Shown here: piece by piece, positions 8,385 through 17,178 of the stretch
Position numbering within the stretch: position 1 is the first letter of the stretch
Layout: every line of letters begins with the position of its first letter
Source of the DNA: Lachnospiraceae bacterium
GTDB taxonomy: Bacteria > Bacillota > Clostridia > Lachnospirales > Lachnospiraceae
Length of the DNA stretch: 57,476 bases
Assembly (NCBI GenBank): GCA_030537145.1
Contig: JAUNON010000001.1
Location: 1-57,476 of the forward strand
Direction: 5' to 3'
Position numbers and translations under genes: made by a program
Notes under the pieces: generated by a model
Seen by the model: the letters and a program-made list of their open reading frames with translations, nothing else
What the model was told of the DNA's origin: nothing
Database searches by the model: none

Positions 8385-8633
8385 ATGGGACAGTTTGCTT
8401 ATACGATCACGGACGAAATCGGACTTCACGCAAGACCGGCGGGAGCCCTGGTAAAGCTGGTAAAGGAATCGGACGGTGCCGTTACGATCAGCAAGGGAGA
8501 AAAAAGTGCGGACGCATCCAGGCTGATGGCGATTATGGGACTTGGGATCCGCAAAGGCGATGAGGTAGTGATTGCGACTGACGATGAGGCGCTGCTGGAA
8601 AAGCTAAGAAAATTTTTCCAGGATAACTTATAA
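8385..8633 (+). CDS. ptsH: HPr-like phosphocarrier with Arg at position 46
   Basis: Cytoplasmic phosphocarrier of the sugar phosphotransferase system, accepting phosphate from enzyme I and passing it to EIIA domains. At 82 aa it has near-normal length. The active site 'GLHARPAG' places His15 and Arg17 at the canonical positions. In the regulatory region the sequence is 'KSADASRLMAIMGLG'. Aligned with HPr of Bacillus and E. coli, the residue at 46, normally the Ser phosphorylated by HPr kinase, is Arg, with Ser at 45. This HPr may escape HPrK/CcpA control, or the adjacent Ser may replace it. The ribosome site is AGAGGAG. Followed after 72 bases by ptsI, its phosphate donor. Confidence 0.93.
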   Translation: MGQFAYTITDEIGLHARPAGALVKLVKESDGAVTISKGEKSADASRLMAIMGLGIRKGDEVVIATDDEALLEKLRKFFQDNL

Positions 8634-8705
8634 TTTGTATGGGCTTGCAAAGGTATCTGCAGGAGCAAAGCAGGTACGGGAATTGATAGGCAGGAAGGAA
8701 GAAGA

Positions 8706-10316
8706 ATGGAGAAATATGAAGGAAGAGCCATTTTTCAGCGTGTGGCCATTGGACGTATCTGGTATTACACAAAGGAAGAACAGAGCATCAAACGCTGCCG
8801 GATTACGGATAAGGAGGCAGAGTGGCAGCGGTATCAGCGGGCCCGGCAGCAGGCTGTGGAGGAACTGAAGGCATTGTATGAGAAGGCGCAAAAAGAGGTG
8901 GGAGAGGTAAATGCAGCCATTTTTGAGGTGCACGCTATGATGCTGGAGGATGATGACTATAATGCCTCTGTAAGGAACATGATCGAATCCCAGGAGGTGA
9001 ATGCGGAATACGCCGTGGCTTCCACCGGGGATAATTTTTTCCGGATGTTCTCGGAGATGGAGGATGATTATTTTCAGGCCAGAGCCGCAGATATCCGGGA
9101 TATTTCAGACCGGGTGGTGGCAGTGCTGTCTCACCGGGAGAAGAAGCAGGACCTGGGTACGGAGCCTGTCATTATTGCGGCCGAAGATCTGGCTCCCAGC
9201 GAGACGGTGCAGATGGATAAGGACAGAATGCTGGGGTTTGTGACCGAGCTGGGATCTGCCAATTCGCACACGGCGATTCTGGCCAGAACCATGAATATTC
9301 CGGCATTAATCGGGATTCCGGTAAAGCCGGAGTGGAACGGCCGGATGGCGGTGATCGATGGGTATCACGGTATCCTGTATCTGGATCCGGATGATAAGAC
9401 GCTGGAGCAGATGAGCCGAAGGCAGCAGGAGGATAAGGAAAGAGCCAGGCTGCTGGAGCAGATGAAAAATCAGGAAACCGTTACCAGGGACGGCAGAAAA
9501 ATACACCTTTATGCCAATATCGGGAATCCCGCCGATGTGGCTTCCGTATTGGAAAATGATGCGGAGGGCATCGGCCTGTTCCGCAGTGAGTTTCTTTACC
9601 TTGAGCGGGAATCCTGGCCCACGGAGGAGGAACAGTTCCAAAGCTATAAGCTGGCGGCGGAGATGATGGCGGGCAAAAAGGTAATCATACGAACGCTGGA
9701 TATCGGGGCGGATAAGCAGGCGGCGTATTTTGGACTGGAGCACGAAGAAAATCCGGCTATGGGCTATCGTGCCATCCGGATCTGCCTGGAGCAGCCGGAG
9801 ATTTTCAGGACCCAGCTTCGGGCCATCTTCCGGGCCGGCGCTTACGGCCGGATTGCGGTAATGTATCCCATGATTACCTCTGTAGAAGAGGTGAGGCGGA
9901 TCAAACAGATCGCAGAGGAGGTGCAGACAGAGCTGCGCAGACAGGGAATCCCCTGCGGCTGTGCAGAGCAGGGAATCATGATCGAGACGCCTGCGGCGGC
10001 TCTGATCAGCGATCTTCTGGCAAAGGAGGTAGACTTTTTCAGCATCGGGACCAATGACCTGAGTCAGTACACTCTGGCCATTGACCGGCAGAATTCCAGG
10101 CTTGACTCTTTTTTTGACCCGCATCATCCCGCAATTTTGCGGCTGATCCGGACAGTAATTGAAAACGGCCATAAGGAGGGCTGCTGGGTGGGCATCTGCG
10201 GGGAACTGGCGGCGGATCTGGAGCTGACGGAAGCTTTTCTGGACATGGGAATTGATGAATTGTCTGTGGCGCCGGGGATGGTGCTGGCGGTTCGGGAGGC
10301 AGTCCGAAAAATATGA
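8706..10316 (+). CDS. ptsI: PEP-protein phosphotransferase (PTS enzyme I)
   Basis: Autophosphorylates from phosphoenolpyruvate and transfers phosphate to HPr, the first step of PTS sugar uptake. 536 aa, slightly shorter than the usual 560-575. N-terminal HPr-binding helical part (about 25-140), swivelling phospho-His domain with 'GSANSHTAILAR' (active His188), then the PEP-binding TIM barrel with 'GIGLFRSEFLYL', 'RTLDIGADK', 'GTNDLSQY' and catalytic Cys498 in 'GICGELAAD'. The beginning is abbreviated compared with typical enzyme I. The ribosome site is ggaaggaagaa. It forms an operon with ptsH; no PTS permease gene lies nearby. Confidence 0.95.
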   Translation: MEKYEGRAIFQRVAIGRIWYYTKEEQSIKRCRITDKEAEWQRYQRARQQAVEELKALYEKAQKEVGEVNAAIFEVHAMMLEDDDYNASVRNMIESQEVNAEYAVASTGDNFFRMFSEMEDDYFQARAADIRDISDRVVAVLSHREKKQDLGTEPVIIAAEDLAPSETVQMDKDRMLGFVTELGSANSHTAILARTMNIPALIGIPVKPEWNGRMAVIDGYHGILYLDPDDKTLEQMSRRQQEDKERARLLEQMKNQETVTRDGRKIHLYANIGNPADVASVLENDAEGIGLFRSEFLYLERESWPTEEEQFQSYKLAAEMMAGKKVIIRTLDIGADKQAAYFGLEHEENPAMGYRAIRICLEQPEIFRTQLRAIFRAGAYGRIAVMYPMITSVEEVRRIKQIAEEVQTELRRQGIPCGCAEQGIMIETPAAALISDLLAKEVDFFSIGTNDLSQYTLAIDRQNSRLDSFFDPHHPAILRLIRTVIENGHKEGCWVGICGELAADLELTEAFLDMGIDELSVAPGMVLAVREAVRKI

Positions 10317-10345
10317 TCGTCTGATTCCTCAAAACCGGACAGAGG

Positions 10346-10373
10346 TTGCTTGCGGGAGAAATGGTTTTATGAT
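10346..10373 (+). promoter_or_regulatory. Possible promoter of the DegV gene
   Basis: TTGCTT (10346-10351), 16-base spacer, TATGAT (10368-10373). The start codon is about 115 bases downstream. Moderate match only. Confidence 0.5.
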
Positions 10374-10488
10374 ATCATAGCCAATGATAGAAAAAGAAAC
10401 GAATCCGCTTCGGGCCGAAGAAGGCGGCCCGGCGGAGGGAGATCGGTTGGCCATTAAAATACCGTAAGAAAGAGTTGAGGAATAGAAA

Positions 10489-11364
10489 ATGGGAAAGATT
10501 GCGATTGTTACAGACAGCAACAGCGGGATTACACAGAAGCAGGCGGAGGAATTGGGAATTTATGTAATTCCGATGCCGTTTTACATTGACGGGGAACTGT
10601 ATCTGGAGGATATTACCTTGACGCAGGAGGAGTTTTACCACAAGCTGGAGCATGATGCGGAAATTTCCACCTCCATGCCGGCCCTGGGGGACGTGATGGA
10701 TTTGTGGAATAAGCTGCTGAAGGAATATGATGAGATCGTCCATATTCCCATGTCCAGCGGTCTGTCAGGCTCCTATGCTACGGCAGCGACTCTGGCAGAG
10801 GACTTTGACGGAAAAGTGCAGGTGGTGAACAACCAGCGGATTTCCGTGACGCAGCGCCAGTCCGCCCTGGATGCCCAAAAGCTGGCAGAGCAGGGCTGGG
10901 ATGCAAAGAAAATCAAGGAATATCTGGAAGCCACCAAGTTTGATTCTACCATCTATATCACACTGGAGACTTTGAAATACCTGAAAAAGGGCGGACGTAT
11001 CACTCCGGCTGCAGCGGCTCTTGGATCACTGCTGAAGCTGAAGCCGGTGCTGCAGATTCAGGGAGAGAAGCTGGATGCCTATGCCAAATGCAGAACCCTG
11101 AAGGCGGCAAAGGCGACTATGCTGGATGCCATTGCCACGGATCTGAAGGAACGTTTCCACAAGGAGGATAAGCCGGAGGATACCTGGATCGCCATTGCTT
11201 ATACCAAGGATATTGAGGCTGCTAATTTATGGAAGGAAGAGGTGCAAAAGGCCTACCCGAACAATGAGATTGTCATGTGTCCGCTGTCCTTAAGCGTTTC
11301 CTGCCATATCGGACCCGGGGCGATTGCCGTCACCTGCACCAAAAAGCTGCCGGAGAATATGTGA
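10489..11364 (+). CDS. DegV family fatty-acid-binding protein
   Basis: 291 aa, the normal length of DegV/FakB proteins, which bind a fatty acid and, where FakA is present, present it for phosphorylation. Visible family motifs are 'IVTDSNSGI' at the N-terminus, 'STSMPALGD' (fatty-acid carboxylate and head-group region), 'PMSSGLSGSY', 'LKKGGRI' and 'IGPGAIAV' near the C-terminus. No fakA gene is in the window and several DegV paralogues are usual in Clostridia, so the lipid partner is unknown. A GAGG-type ribosome site precedes ATG. It converges on the DUF885 gene with only nine bases between the stop codons. Confidence 0.9.
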   Translation: MGKIAIVTDSNSGITQKQAEELGIYVIPMPFYIDGELYLEDITLTQEEFYHKLEHDAEISTSMPALGDVMDLWNKLLKEYDEIVHIPMSSGLSGSYATAATLAEDFDGKVQVVNNQRISVTQRQSALDAQKLAEQGWDAKKIKEYLEATKFDSTIYITLETLKYLKKGGRITPAAAALGSLLKLKPVLQIQGEKLDAYAKCRTLKAAKATMLDAIATDLKERFHKEDKPEDTWIAIAYTKDIEAANLWKEEVQKAYPNNEIVMCPLSLSVSCHIGPGAIAVTCTKKLPENM

Positions 11365-11373
11365 GCGGCTGCG

Positions 11374-13179
11374 TCATTTTGAGGAGGCAGACAGGCTCTG
11401 CAGATATTCTTCGTCTGTCAGGTAGTTTTTTAACAGGCGGAAGCTGCAGGGGCCGATCTGCAGCACCCGTGCGTGATATTCCTTTAAGGAGAAGTTTTTG
11501 CCCAGCACTCCCTTCAGGTAGGTTTGCAGATCCTGAAAATTCAGGTAGCCCACATAGTATTTCAGATAATTGGCGGGCGATTCCAGAATTGCGGTATAAA
11601 GAGAATCCGCCGTTTCTTCCTGGATGCCGAATTTTGCCAGGAACTGTTTGACCTGGTTGCGGGTATAGCCCCGGTAGTGGATGCCGATATCCAGCAAGGA
11701 GGCGATACCCAGCAGGAAGGAGCGGTCCTTCTGGTACAGGGAGGCCAACTGGGGATTTTCCTCCCAGGTGGAGTAGGCGTACATTTCCACGTAGGTGGCC
11801 CAGCCTTCGGTGTAGCCGCCGTAGCTTAGGATACTGCGCAAAGGCTCCTGGTTGGCGGCCTCGAAGGAGACGGTCTGGTAGAGGTGGCCCGGATACCCCT
11901 CATGAGCCAGGGTGGTGTACAGCTCCAGCGGGTTGTAATCATTGGCCGGATTGATGTAGATGACATTGCTGGTCATATCGTCAATGGGCGGGATCAGATA
12001 AAAAGCAGGACTGAGGTAGTCGGCCAGAGAATCGTGGACATATTTTACCTGACAGGATACCTGGGGTGCTTCGGGAAAATCCTGGGAAATGATATCCTGC
12101 AGATGATTCAGAATATCGGCCGGCTCCTGGGCCGGAAGGTCGTCAAGAGAGACGGAGGTCAGGCCGGAGCCGGGCTGCAGCAGGGTCTGGATCTGGCTGT
12201 AGACCTGGGTGATCTCTTTTTTTATCCTTGCTTCGATGGCTTCCAGCGAGGAGAAATCTCCGGTGACGCTATGTACCAGGCATTCGTAGTAGCTTTTTCC
12301 CTGGGGCAGGCCGCAGAGACCGCCGGAATTTTTTCCGCTGCCAAGAAGCTTCGCCAGCTCTGTCATGAGATTCTGGTAGGCGGGAAGTACATAGGCATTT
12401 ATGATTTCTTCATTTTGTTTCTTATAGGAAATTTTCTCATCTGCGGTCAGATTGGTAAAAGAATCAATCTGCTCATCAAAAAGCTGTTTCAGATAATTTT
12501 CCTCTTCGCTGTTTACGAAAGAATTGCATTGGCTGAGCACATCCTTTGCGCAGATATCGCTCATAAACAGTCCTTTTTTTGCTTTTTCCAGTTCAAAATC
12601 CAGAATAGACTGAAAATAATCGGGAATCGTGGTAAGCAGCTGCAGATAATCTTCAATATCCTGCTTGGTGCGGAAGGTGTATTCGGCCAGCAGCACCGGA
12701 AGCTGGGCCTGGATGCCGAGCGTAGGGCTTAGCGGTTCGCTGTAAAGGTAGTAGGGGGCCATTTCCTTGCTGGTATTCAGATATTCGGAAAGAATGTCAT
12801 AGGTCAGGCGGTTGCCGGCAGAAAGCTGGTCCCGGGAAAAGGTCTCCAGGGTAGAAAGATAATTTTCCACCTGGGCAGCGGAAGCAAGCTGGGATTCCTT
12901 TCCCATATTGCCCAGCGTAATGGGATAATTTTTCAGGCCGTAGGCAGAAGGATCTGCCAGCGTATAGTGCAGATTCAGGGTGCTTCCGCTTAATTCCGAG
13001 AGGAAAACCTGTTTTGTAAAGGCGCGGAATCGCTGATCCTGGGTGAGCGGTACGCGGCAAAACAGGACAGTCATGCCAAATACCAGGAGCATAGCGGCAA
13101 AAAAAGCTCCGACGGCCAGTTTCCGCTTCCGGATTTTTGTGGAAAAATGGAGTTGGCGTAATTTATCTGAAATCTTCAT
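11374..13179 (-). CDS. Membrane-anchored DUF885 family metallopeptidase-like protein
   Basis: 601 aa. One N-terminal membrane segment (about residues 20-45, 'LAVGAFFAAMLLVFGMTVLF') after a basic stretch suggests a signal anchor with the large domain outside the cell. The C-terminal half carries 'LAHEGYPGHLYQ' at about 425-436, the HExxxGH signature of DUF885, which is distantly related to gluzincin carboxypeptidases; upstream 'VIYINPANDYNPLELYTT' is also typical. The role is probably peptide or cell-wall peptide turnover, but no substrate can be assigned. The start is supported by GGAGAG 6 bases before ATG. A single gene, convergent with degV. Confidence 0.85.
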   Translation of the reverse strand: MKISDKLRQLHFSTKIRKRKLAVGAFFAAMLLVFGMTVLFCRVPLTQDQRFRAFTKQVFLSELSGSTLNLHYTLADPSAYGLKNYPITLGNMGKESQLASAAQVENYLSTLETFSRDQLSAGNRLTYDILSEYLNTSKEMAPYYLYSEPLSPTLGIQAQLPVLLAEYTFRTKQDIEDYLQLLTTIPDYFQSILDFELEKAKKGLFMSDICAKDVLSQCNSFVNSEEENYLKQLFDEQIDSFTNLTADEKISYKKQNEEIINAYVLPAYQNLMTELAKLLGSGKNSGGLCGLPQGKSYYECLVHSVTGDFSSLEAIEARIKKEITQVYSQIQTLLQPGSGLTSVSLDDLPAQEPADILNHLQDIISQDFPEAPQVSCQVKYVHDSLADYLSPAFYLIPPIDDMTSNVIYINPANDYNPLELYTTLAHEGYPGHLYQTVSFEAANQEPLRSILSYGGYTEGWATYVEMYAYSTWEENPQLASLYQKDRSFLLGIASLLDIGIHYRGYTRNQVKQFLAKFGIQEETADSLYTAILESPANYLKYYVGYLNFQDLQTYLKGVLGKNFSLKEYHARVLQIGPCSFRLLKNYLTDEEYLQSLSASSK

Positions 13180-13327
13180 AAGCTCTCCGCAGAGGGGTCT
13201 TACGATATTTTATTTTCTGAAACGAAAAATATGACAACAGGTATGAGGAAACAGGGCGGTTAGCCCGAATTCAAAGGAGCACTGTCTGAACTGTTACAAT
13301 ATTTTGCGGAAAAGCGGAGGGGAATCC

Positions 13328-13356
13328 TTGACAGAAAAACCAGGTTGTGATAGCCT
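13328..13356 (+). promoter_or_regulatory. Promoter of the metG operon
   Basis: TTGACA (13328-13333), 17-base spacer, TAGCCT (13351-13356): an excellent -35 with a weak -10. The leader to metG is about 110 bases. No T-box core sequence (such as the GGGUGG antiterminator bulge) is visible. Confidence 0.55.
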
Positions 13357-13471
13357 GAAGAATAAAGGAAAACCCGGTCGTCTTTTGATTGGTCCTGCGC
13401 AGATCAATTAGGAGACTTTTTTCGTTTTATAGGGTTCGACCGTGTTGAACTGGAAGGGGAAAGGAGAAATT

Positions 13472-15454
13472 ATGGAAAAGAAAAAGTATTATATGACAAC
13501 GGCCATTGCCTATGCGTCCGGAAAGCCCCATATTGGGAATACGTATGAGATTGTGCTGGCGGACAGCATTGCCCGGTTTAAAAGGGCCCAGGGCTATGAT
13601 GTGTTCTTCCAGACCGGAACGGATGAGCATGGACAGAAGGTGGAATTAAAGGCGAAGGAAGCGGGCATTACCCCGAAGCAGTTCGTGGACAATGCGGCGG
13701 GAGAGATTAAACGGATCTGGGATCTGATGAATACCTCCTATGATAAATTTATCCGGACTACGGATGATTATCATGAGAAGCAGGTGCAGAAGATTTTTAA
13801 GAAGCTGTATGACCAGGGGGATATCTACAAAGGGTATTATGAGGGAATGTACTGTACGCCCTGTGAGTCCTTCTTTACAGAGTCCCAGCTTGTGGACGGC
13901 AAATGTCCCGACTGCGGACGGCCCGTGGTACCGGCAAGGGAAGAGGCGTATTTCTTCAAAATGAGCAAATATGCGGATCGCCTGATTGCACATATCAATG
14001 AGCATCCGGAGTTTATCCAGCCGGTTTCCCGGAAAAATGAGATGATGAACAATTTCCTGCTTCCGGGGCTTCAGGATCTGTGCGTATCCAGAACGTCATT
14101 TACCTGGGGGATTCCGGTGGATTTTGACCCGAAGCATGTGACGTACGTATGGCTGGATGCGCTGACCAACTATATCACCGGCATCGGATACGACTGCGAT
14201 GGGGAAAGCACGGAGCTGTTTCAGAAAAACTGGCCGGCAGAGCTTCATCTGATCGGAAAGGACATCATCCGCTTCCATACGATCTACTGGCCCATCTTTT
14301 TGATGGCGCTGGATCTGCCGCTTCCGAAGCAGGTATTCGGACATCCCTGGCTGCTGCAGGGAGACGGCAAGATGAGCAAGTCTAAAGGAAATGTGCTGTA
14401 TGCGGATGAGCTGGTGGATTTCTTTGGGGTAGATGCGGTGCGCTATTTCGTGCTGCATGAGATGCCCTTTGAAAATGACGGCGTGATCTCCTGGGAGCTG
14501 ATGGTGGAACGGTTAAATTCCGATCTGGCAAATACGCTTGGCAATCTGGTAAACCGTACCATTTCCATGAGCAATAAATATTTCGGAGGAATCGTAAGCC
14601 GCACAGGAGTAACGGAGCCGGTGGATGAGGAGCTGAAGGCAGTGGCCCTGGAGGCGCCGAAGAAAGCGGCGGCCAAGATGGATAACCTGCGGGTGGCAGA
14701 TGCCATTACAGAAATTTTTGTGCTGTTTAAGCGCTGTAATAAATATATCGACGAGACAATGCCCTGGGCGCTGGCAAAGGATGAGGCGAAGAAGGACAGG
14801 CTGGCGGAGGTGCTTTACAACCTGGTAGAGTGTATTTCCATCGGTGCGGAGCTGCTGGAGGCCTTTATGCCGGAAACCTCGGAGAAAATCCTGGCACAGC
14901 TACATGCCGCCAGGAGAGGGTTCGAGACCATGGAAACGTATGGCCAGTATGTATCCGGCACAAGGGTGGCGGAAAAACCGGAAATTCTGTTTGCGCGGCA
15001 GGACCTGAAGGAAGTGCTGGAAAGGGTGGAGAAGCTTCATCCGTCTCAGCCGGAGGAGACCGCAGCCAAAGAGGCGGAGGAAGGGGATCAGAAAGCCGGG
15101 GAGACCGTGATCGATCTTGAGCCGAAGCCGGAAATTACCTTTGAGGACTTTGAAAAGCTGCAGTTCCAGGTGGGTGAGATTATTGCCTGCGAGGAAGTGA
15201 AAAAATCCAGAAAGCTGTTGTGCTCCCAGGTGAAGATCGGAAGCCAGGTGAAGCAGATCGTATCCGGAATTAAGCAGCATTACAGTGCGGAAGAAATGGT
15301 AGGAAAAAAAGTCATGGTGCTGGTGAACCTGAAGCCGGCAAAGCTGGCCGGAATTCTTTCAGAGGGTATGCTGCTGTGTGCGGAGGACGAAAACGGCGAG
15401 CTGGCGCTGCTGACGCCGGAAAAACCCATGCCTGCAGGAGCGGAGATCTGTTAA
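13472..15454 (+). CDS. metG: Methionyl-tRNA synthetase
   Basis: Charges tRNA-Met with methionine. 660 aa from the start at 13472, chosen because AAGGAGAAATT directly precedes it and 'MEKKKYYMTTAIAYASGKP' matches the family; an earlier Met at 13442 lacks a ribosome site. HIGH-type motif 'PHIGN' (19-23); zinc knuckle Cys pairs 'CTPC' and 'CPDC' (about 128-148); 'KMSKSKGN' near residue 300; anticodon-binding helical domain; and an appended C-terminal Trbp111/EMAP-type tRNA-binding domain (about 555-660) after a charged linker. It is followed at 33 bases by tatD. Confidence 0.97.
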   Translation: MEKKKYYMTTAIAYASGKPHIGNTYEIVLADSIARFKRAQGYDVFFQTGTDEHGQKVELKAKEAGITPKQFVDNAAGEIKRIWDLMNTSYDKFIRTTDDYHEKQVQKIFKKLYDQGDIYKGYYEGMYCTPCESFFTESQLVDGKCPDCGRPVVPAREEAYFFKMSKYADRLIAHINEHPEFIQPVSRKNEMMNNFLLPGLQDLCVSRTSFTWGIPVDFDPKHVTYVWLDALTNYITGIGYDCDGESTELFQKNWPAELHLIGKDIIRFHTIYWPIFLMALDLPLPKQVFGHPWLLQGDGKMSKSKGNVLYADELVDFFGVDAVRYFVLHEMPFENDGVISWELMVERLNSDLANTLGNLVNRTISMSNKYFGGIVSRTGVTEPVDEELKAVALEAPKKAAAKMDNLRVADAITEIFVLFKRCNKYIDETMPWALAKDEAKKDRLAEVLYNLVECISIGAELLEAFMPETSEKILAQLHAARRGFETMETYGQYVSGTRVAEKPEILFARQDLKEVLERVEKLHPSQPEETAAKEAEEGDQKAGETVIDLEPKPEITFEDFEKLQFQVGEIIACEEVKKSRKLLCSQVKIGSQVKQIVSGIKQHYSAEEMVGKKVMVLVNLKPAKLAGILSEGMLLCAEDENGELALLTPEKPMPAGAEIC

Positions 15455-15487
15455 GGCGGATGATACCGGAGAAAGGGACAAAAACAG

Positions 15488-16252
15488 ATGATATTCGATA
15501 CGCATGCCCACTATGATGATGAGGCCTTTGACAATGACCGGGAGGCAGTCCTGGAGTCATTGCAGGAAAACGGGATTGGATATGTGGTAAATGTAGGCGC
15601 ATCCATGAAGGGGGCCAGGGAGAGCGTCCGGCTCGCCTCCCGTTATCCCTTTGTCTATGCGGCCGTAGGAATCCATCCGGATGAGGTGGGCTGCTTAAAT
15701 GACGAAAGGATGGAAGAGCTGCGCAGCCTGTGCCGGCTGGAAAAAACAGTGGCTGTGGGAGAGATAGGCCTGGATTATTACTGGGATCGGGAACCCAGGC
15801 AGGTGCAGAAGCGCTGGTTTGCCGAACAGCTTCAGCTTGCAAAGGAGATGGATCTGCCCGTTAATGTGCACAGCCGGGATGCCGCACAGGATACCATGGA
15901 TGTGATCCGGGCGGAGCATGCCGGGATCACGGGGGGCGTAATACACTGCTATTCCGGTTCGGTGGAAATGGCCAGAGAGTATGTCCGGATGGGCTATTTC
16001 CTGGGGATCGGCGGTGTGATTACCTTCAAAAATTCCAGGGTATTAAAGGAAGTAGTCAGGGAGATCCCATTGGAGCACCTGGTGACAGAGACGGATTGTC
16101 CGTATCTTGCACCGGCACCGCACAGAGGCACCAGAAATGATTCCAGGAACCTGCCTTTGGTGGCGGAGGCGATTGCCCGCATCAAGGAGCTCCCCCTGCA
16201 GCAGGCGGAGGAGATCCTGTTTGAAAATGCAAAGAGGCTGTACCGGCTGTAG
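15488..16252 (+). CDS. tatD: TatD family metal-dependent hydrolase/DNase
   Basis: 254 aa amidohydrolase-fold protein (YabD/TatD). Metal ligands are visible in 'FDTHAHYDD' (HxH), 'GEIGLDYYWD' (Glu), 'VNVHSRDA' (His), 'IHCYSG' (His) and 'TETDCPYLAP' (Asp). The family hydrolyses DNA ends, and some members repair DNA or trim D-aminoacyl-tRNA. Gene order metG-tatD-rsmA is conserved in Firmicutes, usually with rnmV between tatD and rsmA; here rnmV is missing. Confidence 0.95.
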   Translation: MIFDTHAHYDDEAFDNDREAVLESLQENGIGYVVNVGASMKGARESVRLASRYPFVYAAVGIHPDEVGCLNDERMEELRSLCRLEKTVAVGEIGLDYYWDREPRQVQKRWFAEQLQLAKEMDLPVNVHSRDAAQDTMDVIRAEHAGITGGVIHCYSGSVEMAREYVRMGYFLGIGGVITFKNSRVLKEVVREIPLEHLVTETDCPYLAPAPHRGTRNDSRNLPLVAEAIARIKELPLQQAEEILFENAKRLYRL

Positions 16253-16273
16253 ATCGGGGAAGAGAACGACATT

Positions 16274-17137
16274 ATGGAAAAATTATCAAATCCTCAGAAA
16301 ACCATCGAGGTTATAAAAAAATATGAGTTTGCCTTCCAGAAAAAGTTCGGCCAGAATTTTCTGATCGACGGTCATGTGCTGGATAAGATCATTGCAGCGG
16401 CGGGTATTACGAAGGAGGACTGCGTGGTGGAAATCGGTCCCGGCATCGGGACACTGACCCAGTATCTGGCGGAGGCGGCCAGAGAGGTCATATCGGTAGA
16501 AATCGATAAGATGCTGATTCCCATTCTGGAGGACACCCTTCAGGAATATTCCAATGTGACCGTCATCAACCAGGATATTCTGAAGGTGGATCTGGAGCGG
16601 CTGGTGCAGGAGCATAACGGAGGCAGACCGGTGAAGATCGTGGCGAACCTGCCCTACTATATTACGACGCCCATCATTATGGGATTGTTTGAAAAGCATG
16701 TTCCGGTAAGCAGTATTACGGTCATGGTTCAGAAGGAAGTGGCGCTTCGTATGCAGGCGGGGCCGGGAACCAAGGATTACGGGGCATTGTCGCTGGCGGT
16801 GCAGTATTATGCCGAGCCCTATCTGGCGGCCAATGTACCCCCGAACTGCTTTATGCCGCGGCCCAAGGTGGGCAGTGCGGTGATCCGGCTGACCTGCCAT
16901 GCTAAGCCTCCGGTGCAGGCGGCGGACGAGAAGCTGCTGTTTCAAATTATACGGGCTTCCTTTAACCAAAGACGGAAAACCCTGGTGAACGGCCTGAAAA
17001 ATTCGCCGGAGCTCTCTTTTTCCAGAGAACAGGTGCTGGAGGCGCTGGCGGAATTGGGCCTTTCCGAGAGTATCCGGGGGGAGGCGCTGACATTGGAGCA
17101 GTTTTGCGCATTGACCAACCGGCTGTACACGGTTTAG
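16274..17137 (+). CDS. rsmA: 16S rRNA dimethyladenosine transferase
   Basis: SAM-dependent enzyme that dimethylates the two adjacent adenosines in the 3' terminal hairpin of 16S rRNA (A1518/A1519), late in 30S assembly; its loss gives kasugamycin resistance. 287 aa, normal length. Motifs 'KKFGQNFL' (about 23-30), 'VEIGPGIGTLT' (52-62) for SAM binding, and 'NLPYYITTP' (about 125-133), the catalytic NLPY loop; C-terminal helical domain with 'FNQRRKTL'. Twenty-one bases after tatD, in the metG operon. Confidence 0.96.
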   Translation: MEKLSNPQKTIEVIKKYEFAFQKKFGQNFLIDGHVLDKIIAAAGITKEDCVVEIGPGIGTLTQYLAEAAREVISVEIDKMLIPILEDTLQEYSNVTVINQDILKVDLERLVQEHNGGRPVKIVANLPYYITTPIIMGLFEKHVPVSSITVMVQKEVALRMQAGPGTKDYGALSLAVQYYAEPYLAANVPPNCFMPRPKVGSAVIRLTCHAKPPVQAADEKLLFQIIRASFNQRRKTLVNGLKNSPELSFSREQVLEALAELGLSESIRGEALTLEQFCALTNRLYTV

Positions 17138-17178
17138 CAGGGGACGACAGAAGCAACAGAAAAGAAAGTGAGAAATTT

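Noticed and set aside
13283..13297. Third family B element before metG
   Set aside because: Only 'tgaactgttaca' matches one end; the core and second end are absent, so chance similarity cannot be excluded.
13235..13471. T-box or other riboswitch before metG
   Set aside because: No specifier-loop or T-box core sequence and no terminator/antiterminator pair can be seen.
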